Positions 45,102 through 53,774 are shown, numbered from the stretch's first letter. The stretch: 64,000 bases of DNA from Hyphomicrobium_A sp036559705 (GCA_036559705.1 DATBSP010000113.1:16423-80422), one strand, 5' to 3'. A program made the numbers and translations. Notes: generated from the letters alone by a model not told the origin.

Positions 45102-45132
45102 GATTAGATGCGATGACCTTGAAAAGGTTCCC
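45102..45132 (-). promoter_or_regulatory. Putative autoregulatory ECF promoter of the sigma gene
   Basis: On the minus strand, GGGAACC (45132-45126), 14 bases, then GCATCTAATC (45111-45102). The element differs from the DUF4142 one by a single T/C in the -10 part. It ends 32 bases before the sigma ATG. Shared spacing and sequence argue against chance, but no transcript start is known. Confidence 0.65.
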
Positions 45133-45267
45133 GCCGATAGACCAGGGACTTGGTATATGCTGTCCCCGCGCTGTTCTGCAGGGAACGCCGAGGTCGTCGC
45201 TTGTCGGCGCTCTGTTTCGATTGCTACGCAAATTTGCGCCGGCGCAATTGATTCTGTTGCCAAATTC

Positions 45268-46715
45268 ATGCACGCCAAGCTACAGCCGCGCGCCTCTTTG
45301 CGCAGCGCGTTGATGTTCGGCGTGGTGATGCTCGCCGCGATTGGTGCGCTACGGTCGGCCGCGAAGGCGGACCAGGACGACGACGCCGAGCGCGTCCCGT
45401 CGAGTGCCGCCGACATCTACAGCCCCATCCAGAGCACCTTCACGCCGCAGGCGCCGCTGCCAGGCGGCCCGCAGCGCCTCGTCCCTGGCACCTCGTTTCC
45501 CGCCGATGACGGCCCCGTGCTGTTCCAGGATCTAAAGGAGAGATTGCGTTTCGCCGATCCGTTCTTCCGCGACATGAAGCTCGCCGTATACCTGCGTACG
45601 CACGATTTGGACCGCGACAACGCGACAGGACCGCGCTCGCGCGCCTGGGCCGGCGGCTCGGCACTGGCGTCCAAGACCGGCTACCTCGACGACTGGCTGC
45701 AGCTTGAGGCGGCGGGGGCCACGTCGCAGCCGCTGTTTGCGCCCGAGGGCGAAGGCGGCACGCTGCTGCTCACGCAGAATCAGGCGGAGGTGAGCTCGTT
45801 CGCCATCGCCAATGCGCGCATGCGTTTCACGGGCCTCGAGGCTGTGCTCGGTCGGCAGCTCTTCAAGACGCCTTACATAAATCCGCAGGACAACCGCATG
45901 CTGCCCAACGCTGTTGAGGGCGCGGTGATTACGCGCCGCCGCGACGAGGCGCAGACGCTGAACTACGGCGTCGGCTATCTGTGGGGCTTCAAGACGCGCG
46001 ACAGCTCGCACTTCCTGCCGTTCTCGGACGAGCTTGGCGTAACGGAGGATCGCGGCGTGTTGGCAGCCGGCGCCAAGGTGGTGCCAATCGAGGGACTAAC
46101 ATTGGGCGCCATCGACTACTGGATCGCCGACGTCCTCAACACGACGTTCGCGGAAGCCGATTGGATCATTCGCGCCACGTCCATGCAGTTCCGCGTCAGC
46201 GTCAACTACACCAACCAGCGCACCGTTGGCGCTGACCTCATCGCCGGGCGCGCCGTACGAGACGAACCAAATCTCCGCGCGCTTTGCCGCAAGCTATGCC
46301 GATGCGACGCTGCTTGTCGCCGGCTCGCGCACCGGCGACGGTGCCGAGTTACAAGGTCCGGTTCGGCAGCTTCCCTGCCTATACCGTGCTCGACCAGCTC
46401 GACTTCAACCAGGCGGGCGAAAAGAGCGTCGTGGTCGGCGCCGCCTACGATTTGTCGAAGTTGATCATCGACGGACTCAAGGTGCAGACCCGCTACAGCT
46501 GGGCCTGGGACGCCGTCGATGCGCCGAGCGGCAGGCCGCTGACGCGGCAGAACGAGTTCGACGTCGAGCTCGAATACCTGCCCGCGTCCGGGCCTTTCGA
46601 GAACATTCACGTGCAGGTGTTCTATTCGATGGTTGAGCTCCCGGGCAACCCGCCAGGCGAAACACAGCAGCCGGAGGCGCGCGGCATCGTCACCTACCTC
46701 GTTCCCCTGCTATAG
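45268..46715 (+). pseudogene. OprD-family outer-membrane porin broken by two frameshifts
   Basis: The signal peptide starts at ATG 45268 (MHAKLQPRASLRSALMFG; Met16 is an alternative). The barrel then reads as OprD-type: ERLRFADPFFRDMKLAVYLRTHDLDRDN, ARMRFTGLEAVLGRQLFKTPYINPQDNRM and FADWII strands. The frame shifts near 46243-46254 to APYETNQISARFAASYADATL, and again near 46341-46348 to SYKVRFGSFPAYTVLDQLDF. It ends naturally at 46715 with an aliphatic C terminus (YLVPLL). Both shifts fit a one-base insertion. OprD porins take up amino acids and small carboxylates. The gene is divergent from the sigma gene. Confidence 0.82.
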
Positions 46716-46739
46716 CGATGGCTCAAGCTCGAGGATTGC

Positions 46740-47699
46740 ATGTCGACGCCGACCGCCACTGCCGACCCGTTGCGCCCATTCGATGCGCGCATGCTTACCG
46801 TCGGTGACGGCCATTGGCTGTACGTCGAGGAAGTCGGTCGCGCCGGCGGCATCCCGGCGTTGTTCCTGCACGGCGGGCCTGGTAGCGGCTCCCAGCACCT
46901 TCACCGGCGGCTGTTTGATGCCTCGCGCTTCCACGCTTTCCTATTCGATCAGCGCGGTGCCGGCCGCAGCCATCCCTACTTGTCGCTCGCCGCCAACACA
47001 ACGCAGCATCTCGTCGCCGACATCGAGGCGATCCGCGCGCACTTTCGCATCGAGCGCTGGCTGGTGGTTGGCGGCTCGTGGGGCGCGACGCTGGCTCTCG
47101 CCTATGCCGAAGCCTTCCCCGAGCGCGTCGCCGGACTGGTGATGCGGGCGATCTTCCTCGGCACCCGCAATGAGGTGGAATGGGCCTTCGTCGATGGGCC
47201 GAAGCTGTTCCGGCCGGATCTGTTTGCAGACTTCATCGGCTTCCTGCCCGAGACCGAGCGAGCCGACCCGCTAGCGGCTTATCTTCGCCGCCTCGCGGAT
47301 CCCGACCCCGCCGCGCAGGTGCCCGCCGCGCAGGCCTGGGCCGCGTACGAGCGCGCGCTATCGGAGTTGGCGCCCGCGCAGACGCGGCTATCGGCGTCCC
47401 TGGGGCGCAGCGACCGCCCGCCGCCGACGCCGATCATCGAGGGGCACTACATCCGTAACGATTTCTTTCTTGCTCCCGGGCAGCTACTGCGCGACGCGCA
47501 CAAGCTGCAGGACATTCCCGGCGCCATCGTGCAGGGCCGCTACGATCTCTTGTGCCCACCGAAAGCCGCCTATGCCCTTTCGGAAGCCTGGAGCAACTGC
47601 CGGCTCGAGATCATCGACAAGGCCGGCCACGCGATAACAGAGCCTGGTGTCATGGAGGCGCTTGCTGCGGCCGTGAGCGAGCTCGGGTCCAAGTCGTAA
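46740..47699 (+). CDS. pip: Proline iminopeptidase (alpha/beta hydrolase)
   Basis: The 319-residue serine peptidase removes N-terminal proline. HGGPGSGSQH forms the oxyanion hole, DQRGAGRSHPY follows, and GGSWGATLAL is the nucleophile elbow (Ser near residue 108). The late acid segment (VQGRYDLLCPP) and DKAGHAITEP with the histidine match peptidase S33. Length matches the family. It starts 24 bases after the porin gene and is read on the same strand. It converges with the small coiled-coil gene on the other side, with two bases between stops. Confidence 0.9.
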   Translation: MSTPTATADPLRPFDARMLTVGDGHWLYVEEVGRAGGIPALFLHGGPGSGSQHLHRRLFDASRFHAFLFDQRGAGRSHPYLSLAANTTQHLVADIEAIRAHFRIERWLVVGGSWGATLALAYAEAFPERVAGLVMRAIFLGTRNEVEWAFVDGPKLFRPDLFADFIGFLPETERADPLAAYLRRLADPDPAAQVPAAQAWAAYERALSELAPAQTRLSASLGRSDRPPPTPIIEGHYIRNDFFLAPGQLLRDAHKLQDIPGAIVQGRYDLLCPPKAAYALSEAWSNCRLEIIDKAGHAITEPGVMEALAAAVSELGSKS

Positions 47700-47701
47700 T
47701 T

Positions 47702-47920
47702 TCAGCTGCCCGCCAGCTTCTTCTCGGCGGCGTCGCGCCGTCGCTGGTATTCCTCTTCCATCGCCACGACGTGGCGGAACACGTTCTCCAGCTCTTCCTT
47801 GCGATCCTCGCTTTGCGCCTCTTGCAACCAGGTGGCGAACTCCTCGCGCAGCGTGAACAGCACGTCGAGCGCGCCGGTGATCTCGCTCAGCTCGCGTTGC
47901 GCATCGTTGTCGCCCGCCAT
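47702..47920 (-). CDS. Small coiled-coil hypothetical protein
   Basis: The 72-residue protein is read from ATG 47920 (MAGDNDAQRELSEI), chosen because AAAGGAG lies at a good distance upstream. The frame itself is open further. It is mostly charged helix (LFTLREEFATWLQEAQSEDRKEELENVFRH). The family is not recognised. It is divergent from the cytochrome c gene starting at 47996. Confidence 0.55.
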   Translation of the reverse strand: MAGDNDAQRELSEITGALDVLFTLREEFATWLQEAQSEDRKEELENVFRHVVAMEEEYQRRRDAAEKKLAGS

Positions 47921-47995
47921 GTGGACGTGCTCCTTTGCCCGTGCCGATCCGGGCACGCTACAGTGATGGTTGTGGCCGCGCAAATCTTGGAGCCC

Positions 47996-48820
47996 ATGAT
48001 GCGCATAGCATTGTCGATCGTCATGGCATTGTTGTCGTTCTGCCCGGCATGCGCCGAGACCGACGCGTTGACGCTCTCGTTCGGCGCCGGCGAGAAGCGC
48101 TTCACTGGCACGGAGCTGCTAGCGCGCGCCGACGCCGCGACGATCGAGATCCCCGCCGACGTCTCCTACATGCGATCTATGAAGTACCGCGCCGTGCCGC
48201 TGCTCGCATTGATTGGAGAGATGTCGGATCCCTCGCTCGACACGGTAGAAGCGCGAGCGTCCGACGGCTTCGTCTCGCAGATTCCCATGGCCCTCGTTGC
48301 CAAGGGCGCCAGCGGCGGCAGCGTCGCCTGGATCGCCGTCGAGGATCCCGTCGCCCCGTGGCCGCTGCTGCCGGGGGAAGACGTCTCGGCCGGGCCGTTC
48401 TATCTCGTGTGGCAGCACCCGGAGCGGTCCAACGTCGGCACCGAGTTGTGGCCCTATCAGACCGTCGCCATGACCGGCGTTGAATCGCCCGCGCATCGCT
48501 GGCCGCAGATGGCCGTAGCAGCAGCGCTTACCGCCGATGATCCGGCGCGGCATGGGCAGGCGGTGTTCACCACCCAGTGCATGCCCTGTCATCGCATGAA
48601 AGGCGCCGGCGCCGCCGACGTTGGCCCCGACCTCGGCGAGCCAATGAACCCGACGCAGTATCTCACCGGAGATGGATTGCGCGCGCTGATCCGCAACCCG
48701 AAGGCAGTCCGCACCTGGCCGCAGCAGCAGATGCCGGCCTTCGACGCCAAGGCTCTGCCCGACGCCGACCTCGACGCCGTCATCTCCTACCTTGCATACA
48801 TGGCTTCCGGCGCGCGCTGA
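47996..48820 (+). CDS. Periplasmic cytochrome c with N-terminal accessory domain
   Basis: The ATG at 47996 (GGAG four bases upstream) begins a signal peptide to about residue 20 (ALLSFCPACAE). The 274-residue product has an N-terminal beta-rich domain with MSDPSLDTVEARASDGFVSQIP, and a C-terminal class I cytochrome c. The heme site is CMPCH near residue 197, and the axial Met lies in QQQMPAFDAKAL. The redox partner is not evident. It is not in an operon with the neighbouring genes; the DMP19 pseudogene converges with a one-base boundary at 48820/48821. Confidence 0.82.
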   Translation: MMRIALSIVMALLSFCPACAETDALTLSFGAGEKRFTGTELLARADAATIEIPADVSYMRSMKYRAVPLLALIGEMSDPSLDTVEARASDGFVSQIPMALVAKGASGGSVAWIAVEDPVAPWPLLPGEDVSAGPFYLVWQHPERSNVGTELWPYQTVAMTGVESPAHRWPQMAVAAALTADDPARHGQAVFTTQCMPCHRMKGAGAADVGPDLGEPMNPTQYLTGDGLRALIRNPKAVRTWPQQQMPAFDAKALPDADLDAVISYLAYMASGAR

Positions 48821-50055
48821 TCAGCAGGGCAGCAACTGCTTCACCCGCGCGTACGTCGCCATGGCGGACCAGATGCCGGGGCCGCCTTCGATGGCGGTGG
48901 TGCCGCCGAGACGCACCACGGTGGGGCCACCGTCGAGGTCGTAGAAGTCATCCGTCAGGTCGGAGAGCTGCTTGTCAAACGCGCTCCAGCCCGCGTGGCT
49001 GAAGTACTTGTCGCGCCGCCTGTTGAGGTCGCGCGGATACTTCGCACCGAACATATCGAGCGCCCGCTTGAAGATAGCCGCCTGACGCTCGAGCCCCAGT
49101 TCGCCGAAGGCGTCGTAAACCTCGGGCGCGACGATGCCGGAAGAATTGTAGAAGAATTGATGAACGCCGCCGTTCTCGAACTCGGCGTTAAAGATCTCCA
49201 TCGCGAATAGTGTGCGCTGCTCCTTAGGCAGTGCTCCCAGCAGTGCGGCGACGTCGGTATCGGTCTTGTCCCAGATATTCGTGCGCCGGATCAGTGCGAG
49301 TTGAGGTAGCGCAGGCGCGCCACCTCGCCGAGCCGCGCCCGTTGCGCTTCGATGCGCTGCCACAGCGCCGGTGTGCGCTCGACATAGGCGACCATCGCCG
49401 CGGCGAAGTTTTCGCCGATCCGAACGACAGGGCGATCTCCATCATGCGCTTATCGAAGTCGTTTAGCGGTGTATCGAGCGACGAGTAGGAGAAGCTGCGT
49501 GCGCGCGTCTCGTTGTCGACGGGATAGGTCGGGCCGAACAGCGCCATTGCCCGCGCGAACAGCCATGCTCGCGCTGCAGCCCGGCGGCCTGCAGGGCATC
49601 GCGGATGGCCGGCGCGTGTTGGCCGGCACTGAGAAAGAAGAATGTGTGCAGCCCATCGCGGCCGAAGCCACCACGCAGGACATCGGGACTAGCGTGCGTG
49701 TATCGGCATCGAGCTGCGCCAGCGACGCCATGAACTTTTCCGGTCCATCGAGGATGGCGCGCACCGAATAGCGCCGGATGGTCTCGCCGATGAGCTCGGT
49801 GAAGGCGACGTGCTGGGTGTCGGTGTCGGGCCCGACGAAAATCTCCTCCGGTGCCCTGCGGACGTGACAGCCGTTGTCGTCGACGTCATTCGAGTAGGAC
49901 GGGATGGGAACGAGGATGTCCTTGAGGTCGGTGCTCTTCTTCCTTGGCGCAGTCGTGCCAGGCTCATCCTCCGTCGCCGCCCGCAGGTCGGCAACGCCAG
50001 CAGCCGCCAACAGAACGCTTGCCGCCAGCATCAAAATCGCGCGCCACGTGCCCAT
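48821..50055 (-). pseudogene. Secreted protein with two DMP19/DUF4375 domains, broken by 3-4 frameshifts
   Basis: Read from ATG 50055, a signal peptide (residues 1-26, ending RAA) leads into domain 1 (IFVGPDTDTQHVAFTELIGE). Then the frame breaks near 49685, near 49560 and near 49420, and again near 49295. Across those breaks the expected family sequence continues: DGLHTFFFLSAGQHAP, RAMALFGPTYPVD, and then domain 2 (IWDKTDTDVAALLGALPKEQRT, ENGGVHQFFYNSSGIV) to the stop at 48821. Each lesion fits a single missing or added base. The family has no established function. It follows the 124-residue membrane protein by 21 bases and may share its transcript. Confidence 0.72.
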
Positions 50056-50076
50056 GTTTAGAACGCGACCGGCGCC

Positions 50077-50451
50077 TCAGTTGGGGAAGGTGATGAGAAT
50101 CTGCATGTGGATGAGCTGCGGAAACATGGCTTTGAGCACATTACCGCCGAGCCACAGCAGCGCGCTGAGGATGATCAGCGCGGGGATGGCGGCGAACACC
50201 GCCTTGATGAAGAACATCATCAAGTGCGCGAACGAGACCTCGAATCGAGAAACAGTCGCTCCGCCGGCGTCGTTCGGCGGCTGCTCGCTGCGCGCATCGG
50301 CCGCCCCGAAATCGTGAGTGAGAGTGGCGGCGCGCGCCTTGGCTTCACGTTCCCGGGCCGCCCTCTCGCGTGCTTCCTTCTCCCGCCTCAGTGTTCGTGG
50401 CAGATCCTCCGCACCCTCATCCGCCGTGAGAGGGAATTCGACGCTGGCCAC
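50077..50451 (-). CDS. Hypothetical protein with C-terminal membrane anchor
   Basis: The 124-residue protein has an Arg/Glu/Ala-rich N-terminal coiled-coil-like region (residues 20-50, REKEARERAAREREAKARAATL), then a linker, and one membrane helix near residues 86-108 (IKAVFAAIPALIILSALLWLG). I do not recognise a family. It precedes the two-domain DMP19 pseudogene by 21 bases on the same strand. The ATG at 50451 has an AGGCTTCC region rather than a clear ribosome site. Confidence 0.6.
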   Translation of the reverse strand: MASVEFPLTADEGAEDLPRTLRREKEARERAAREREAKARAATLTHDFGAADARSEQPPNDAGGATVSRFEVSFAHLMMFFIKAVFAAIPALIILSALLWLGGNVLKAMFPQLIHMQILITFPN

Positions 50452-50601
50452 GCTGGAAGCCTCCTAAAAGCGCTGCGTCCTGGCCCGCGACGGCCGGCTA
50501 CAGCAGCCATGTAGTAAGAAGTCATTGCCGCGGTGAAACGCCTACCGCCTCAGGGCTGATATTGCTATTTTGCGCCGGCAATTTGGCGGGGAGGGGTTCA
50601 C

Positions 50602-51132
50602 TTGATCGATTTGCGGCGGCTTGTACGTACGATTCCGGATTACCCGAAGCCGGGCATCCTGTTCCGCGATGTCACGACCCTGATGGGCGATGCCAAGGGG
50701 TTCAAGGCCGCCATCGAAGGCATGGCGGCGCCCTACCTGAACGATAATATCGACGCCGTCGCCGGCATCGAAGCGCGCGGCTTCATCCTCGGCGGCGCCG
50801 TCGCCGACCGCCTCAATTGCGGCTTCATTCCCATCCGCAAGAAGGGCAAGCTGCCGTGGAAGACCATCGGCCAGCAGTATTCGCTGGAATATGGCGTCGA
50901 CATTATCGAGATACACGAGGACGCCATCAAGCCGGGCGAGCGCATCCTCATCGTTGATGACCTGATCGCCACCGGCGGCACCGCCGAGGCGGCGGCCAAG
51001 CTCATCAGCCGTACGGGCGCCCTCGTCGCTGGCGCGGCATTCCTCGTCGACCTGCCTGACCTCGGCGGCCTCGACCTGCTGCGCAGCCATGGCATCCGCA
51101 CGCACGCGCTGCTTGCTTTCGAGGGGCATTGA
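50602..51132 (+). CDS. apt: Adenine phosphoribosyltransferase
   Basis: The 176-residue enzyme converts adenine and PRPP to AMP and pyrophosphate. The N-terminal IRDFPDYPKPGILFRDVT-type sequence, the phosphoribosyl-pyrophosphate loop ILIVDDLIATGGTAEAA, and EARGFILGG are diagnostic. Translation starts at TTG 50602 with a GGGGAGGGG ribosome site. It salvages the adenine released by MtnP and is the first of a run apt, zinc-ribbon, mtnA, aldolase. PRPP is supplied by prs at the window end, although it is not in this operon. Confidence 0.95.
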   Translation: MIDLRRLVRTIPDYPKPGILFRDVTTLMGDAKGFKAAIEGMAAPYLNDNIDAVAGIEARGFILGGAVADRLNCGFIPIRKKGKLPWKTIGQQYSLEYGVDIIEIHEDAIKPGERILIVDDLIATGGTAEAAAKLISRTGALVAGAAFLVDLPDLGGLDLLRSHGIRTHALLAFEGH

Positions 51133-51377
51133 GCGCGCGCGTGATGGGCAACCCGCTCCCCTCCGACAAGGTGCGTCTGGCGGTGCAGCGGATCGCTGCC
51201 TGGCGGCTCGCGACGGCCGAGCCGGTCGCCTGCCCGGTGTGCGAGGCGCCCGGGCTCGAGATCATCGACCGGTCGACGCGGCCCTATGCCGAGTGGTACG
51301 CGCTCACCTGCCCCTCTTGCGGACTGGCGCACACCATCCACATTCCTACGGCGCCAACCATGCCCAGCGGTGATTAA
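51129..51377 (+). CDS. Small zinc-ribbon protein
   Basis: The 82-residue protein starts at TTG 51129, overlapping the apt stop (ATTGA), or at ATG 51144. It contains two CxxC knuckles, CPVC near residue 35 and CPSC near residue 60, spaced like a zinc ribbon, with conserved WRLATAEP and YAEWYALTC segments. It stops two bases before the mtnA ATG. Family and function are not recognised. Position between apt and mtnA implies a role tied to methionine salvage or simple co-transcription. Confidence 0.65.
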   Translation: MSARVMGNPLPSDKVRLAVQRIAAWRLATAEPVACPVCEAPGLEIIDRSTRPYAEWYALTCPSCGLAHTIHIPTAPTMPSGD

Positions 51378-51380
51378 TCG

Positions 51381-52478
51381 ATGAAGATCAAAGGCAAGGC
51401 ATTTCGTACCATCTGGCTCGCGCCGGATGGCTGGTCGGTGGAAATCATCGACCAGACGCGGCTGCCGCACGAGTTCGTCGTCATCCCGCTGCAATCGGCG
51501 GAGGATGCGGCGCGAGCGATTCTGTCGATGCAGGTTCGCGGCGCCCCGCTGATCGGGGCCACGGCTGCCTACGGCCTTGCCATGGCAATCCGCCAAGACG
51601 CCTCCGACGAGGCGATTGACCGTGCCGTCGAGTTCCTTGCCAAGCAGCGGCCGACGGCCATCAACCTGCGCTGGGCGCTGGAGGAAATGCGCGGCGCTGT
51701 GCAGAATCTGCCACGCGAGAAGCGCGTCGCGGCCGCCTACAGGCGCGCCGCCGAGATCTGCGACGAGGACGTCGAGAACTGCCGGCGCATCGGCGAGCAC
51801 GGGAAGAAGCTGCTCGAGGACATCGCCAAGAAGAAGGGTGAGGGCGAGAAGGTCGAGGTCTTAACTCACTGTAACGCCGGCTGGCTCGCCTGCGTCGACT
51901 GGGGTACGGCGACCTCGCCCATCTATCAGGCGCACGATGCCGGCATCCCCCTGCATGTGTGGGTGGACGAGACGCGCCCGCGCAATCAGGGCGCCGCGCT
52001 GACGGCCTATGAGCTCGGCAGCCACGGTGTGCCGCACACTATCGTCGTCGACAATGCCGGCGGCCACCTCATGCAGCACGGTAAGGTCGATATGATCATC
52101 GTCGGCACCGACCGCGTGGCCGCCAACGGTGACGTCGCTAACAAAATCGGCACTTACCTCAAGGCCTTGGCCGCCAAGGACAATGACGTGCCGTTCTACG
52201 TCGCGTTGCCCCACTCGACCATCGATTGGACGCAGGAAGAGGGGCTCTCCATCCCCATCGAGGAGCGGTCGGCCGACGAGGTCCTGAAAATGCCGGGCCG
52301 GCTGCCCGACGGCAGCGTCGTCACCGTGGAGATCGCCGCACCTGGCTCGCCCGCCGGCAACCCGGCCTTCGACGTGACACCGGCAAGGCTCGTCACTGGC
52401 TTCATCACCGAGCGGGGCGTCTGCCCGGCAACGCGCGAGGGGCTGCTTTCGCTCTACCCTGAACGGGCCGAGAAATAG
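51381..52478 (+). CDS. mtnA: S-methyl-5-thioribose-1-phosphate isomerase
   Basis: The 365-residue enzyme isomerises methylthioribose-1-phosphate to methylthioribulose-1-phosphate. It is an eIF2B-alpha-like fold with VRGAPLIGATAAYGLAMA, the catalytic cysteine segment LTHCNAGWLAC, VDETRPRNQGAALTAYEL, and the acid region VDMIIVGTDRVAANGDVANKIGTY. Both the cysteine and the aspartate-containing GTDRVAANGD are present. It starts two bases after the zinc-ribbon gene, so it is translated as part of the same operon. The product feeds the downstream aldolase-family enzyme. Confidence 0.95.
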   Translation: MKIKGKAFRTIWLAPDGWSVEIIDQTRLPHEFVVIPLQSAEDAARAILSMQVRGAPLIGATAAYGLAMAIRQDASDEAIDRAVEFLAKQRPTAINLRWALEEMRGAVQNLPREKRVAAAYRRAAEICDEDVENCRRIGEHGKKLLEDIAKKKGEGEKVEVLTHCNAGWLACVDWGTATSPIYQAHDAGIPLHVWVDETRPRNQGAALTAYELGSHGVPHTIVVDNAGGHLMQHGKVDMIIVGTDRVAANGDVANKIGTYLKALAAKDNDVPFYVALPHSTIDWTQEEGLSIPIEERSADEVLKMPGRLPDGSVVTVEIAAPGSPAGNPAFDVTPARLVTGFITERGVCPATREGLLSLYPERAEK

Positions 52479-52551
52479 GGCGGCCACCCCCCTCTGTGAC
52501 CGACGGGCGCCGATGCAACCTTTATAATCCTGCAAAAGAATCTATGGCATT

Positions 52552-53253
52552 GTGGGGGGCTGGGCGCCTATTGAGTGCATCGCCGTGACCGTCAAAAACA
52601 AAGATCCGGAGAAGGACGCGCGCCGCGCGGTGATCGACACTGCGTTGGCGATGAGCCAGTCCGGCCTGTCGCCCGGCCGTTCGGGAAACGTGTCCTGCCG
52701 CTGGAAAGGCGGCATGCTGATCACGCCAACCGGCATGGCATATGAAGACATACGCCCCCGCGACATCGTCTTCATCACCTCAAAAGGCACGTTGCTCGAC
52801 AGGAAATCGCGCAAGCCGTCGAGCGAGTGGCGCTTTCACCTCGCCGCCTACCGCGCCCGCCCCGACATGAAGGCTGTCGTGCACACGCACTCGCTGCACG
52901 CCACGGTGCTCGCCTGCGCGCACAAGCCGATTCCGGCGTTTCATTACATGGTGGCCGTGGCGGGCGGAAAGGACATCCCGCTGGTGCCGTACGACACGTT
53001 CGGCACGCAGGAGCTGGCCGATCACGTCGCCAATGGTTTGGCCGAGCGCAATGCCTGCCTGATGGCCAACCACGGCCAGATCGCCGTCGGCGCCACCCTC
53101 GGAGCGGCGCTCGAGCTGGCGCGCGAGGTTGAGGTTCTGTCGGAGCAGTACGCGAAGGTTCTGGCATTGGGCGTGCCTCACCTCCTGCCGGATGAGGAGA
53201 TGACGCGCGTGCTCGAGCGCTTCAAGAACTACGGCCAGCGCGCACAGCGCTGA
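52552..53253 (+). CDS. Class II aldolase family, probable 5-methylthioribulose-1-phosphate aldolase (Ald2-like)
   Basis: The 233-residue class II aldolase/adducin domain has SGNVSCRW, a catalytic-type glutamate in KPSSEWRFHLAAY, the zinc histidines in VVHTHSLHATVLACAH, and the third histidine in MANHGQIAVG. The family includes FucA, AraD, the MtnB dehydratase and the Ald2 aldolase of the dihydroxyacetone-phosphate shunt. Location downstream of mtnA favours Ald2 (MTRu-1-P to DHAP and methylthioacetaldehyde) or MtnB. No mtnC/D/W/X is visible here. Start GTG 52552 is ambiguous with GTG 52585. Confidence 0.82.
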   Translation: MGGWAPIECIAVTVKNKDPEKDARRAVIDTALAMSQSGLSPGRSGNVSCRWKGGMLITPTGMAYEDIRPRDIVFITSKGTLLDRKSRKPSSEWRFHLAAYRARPDMKAVVHTHSLHATVLACAHKPIPAFHYMVAVAGGKDIPLVPYDTFGTQELADHVANGLAERNACLMANHGQIAVGATLGAALELAREVEVLSEQYAKVLALGVPHLLPDEEMTRVLERFKNYGQRAQR

Positions 53254-53532
53254 TCAGTTGCCGAATTCCCGCAACGTCGTTTTGCAGGTGCGCCGCCACT
53301 GCTGCTTGCTCATGTGCGTGCGCGGCTCCCAGATGGCCATGCAATCGGACATCCGCTGCTCGAATGTAGGATCGAGGTTGATGGTGCCGGTGGTCACGGC
53401 CGGCGCATCGGTCACGGTGGCGCCGGCAGCCTTGCTCGCGCCGGCCGGCGCAGGCGGCTCAGCGAATGCGGCGGCGCTCATGGCAATTGCGCCAGCGAGA
53501 ACAATCGTCAGGGTCGTGGCAAATCTGCGCAT
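53254..53532 (-). CDS. Small secreted hypothetical protein
   Basis: Read from ATG 53532 (MRRFATTLTIVLAG) a 92-residue product has a signal peptide of about 24 residues ending AFAEP. An Ala/Pro/Thr linker follows, then a C-terminal region with two cysteines (MSDCMAIWEPRTHMSKQQWRRTCKTTL). This segment resembles short conserved secreted proteins of Hyphomicrobiales, but no name is certain. A longer reading from 53646 is unlikely because the upstream residues are not a signal peptide. It converges with the aldolase gene with stops abutting. Confidence 0.65.
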   Translation of the reverse strand: MRRFATTLTIVLAGAIAMSAAAFAEPPAPAGASKAAGATVTDAPAVTTGTINLDPTFEQRMSDCMAIWEPRTHMSKQQWRRTCKTTLREFGN

Positions 53533-53591
53533 GAAAATCATCCATGACCTGTTGAGCGGGAGCATCGGCCGCGACGCTGCTCCCTGCTGCG

Positions 53592-53774
53592 TTAGCTGAG
53601 GCGTGGGCCCTGCATGTTGCGCAGGGCAGCCTCGATCTTGCGCCAAGTCTCCGCCTGCTTTGTGTCCCCTTGTTGCTCAAAGCTGCGCGCCTTTTGCGCC
53701 GCCTGCGCCAGGGCTAGGTCGCCGCGCGCTTCGCGCAGCTTGCGGGCGTGTTCCTGGATATCCATCGCGTGCAT
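53592..53774 (-). CDS. Small charged hypothetical protein
   Basis: The 60-residue product from ATG 53774 (MHAMDIQEHARKLREARGD) has GGAGG at a good distance upstream. It is helical and charged (ALAQAAQKARSFEQQGDTKQAETWRKI). Family unknown. It lies just upstream of the small secreted protein gene on the same strand. Confidence 0.6.
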   Translation of the reverse strand: MHAMDIQEHARKLREARGDLALAQAAQKARSFEQQGDTKQAETWRKIEAALRNMQGPRLS

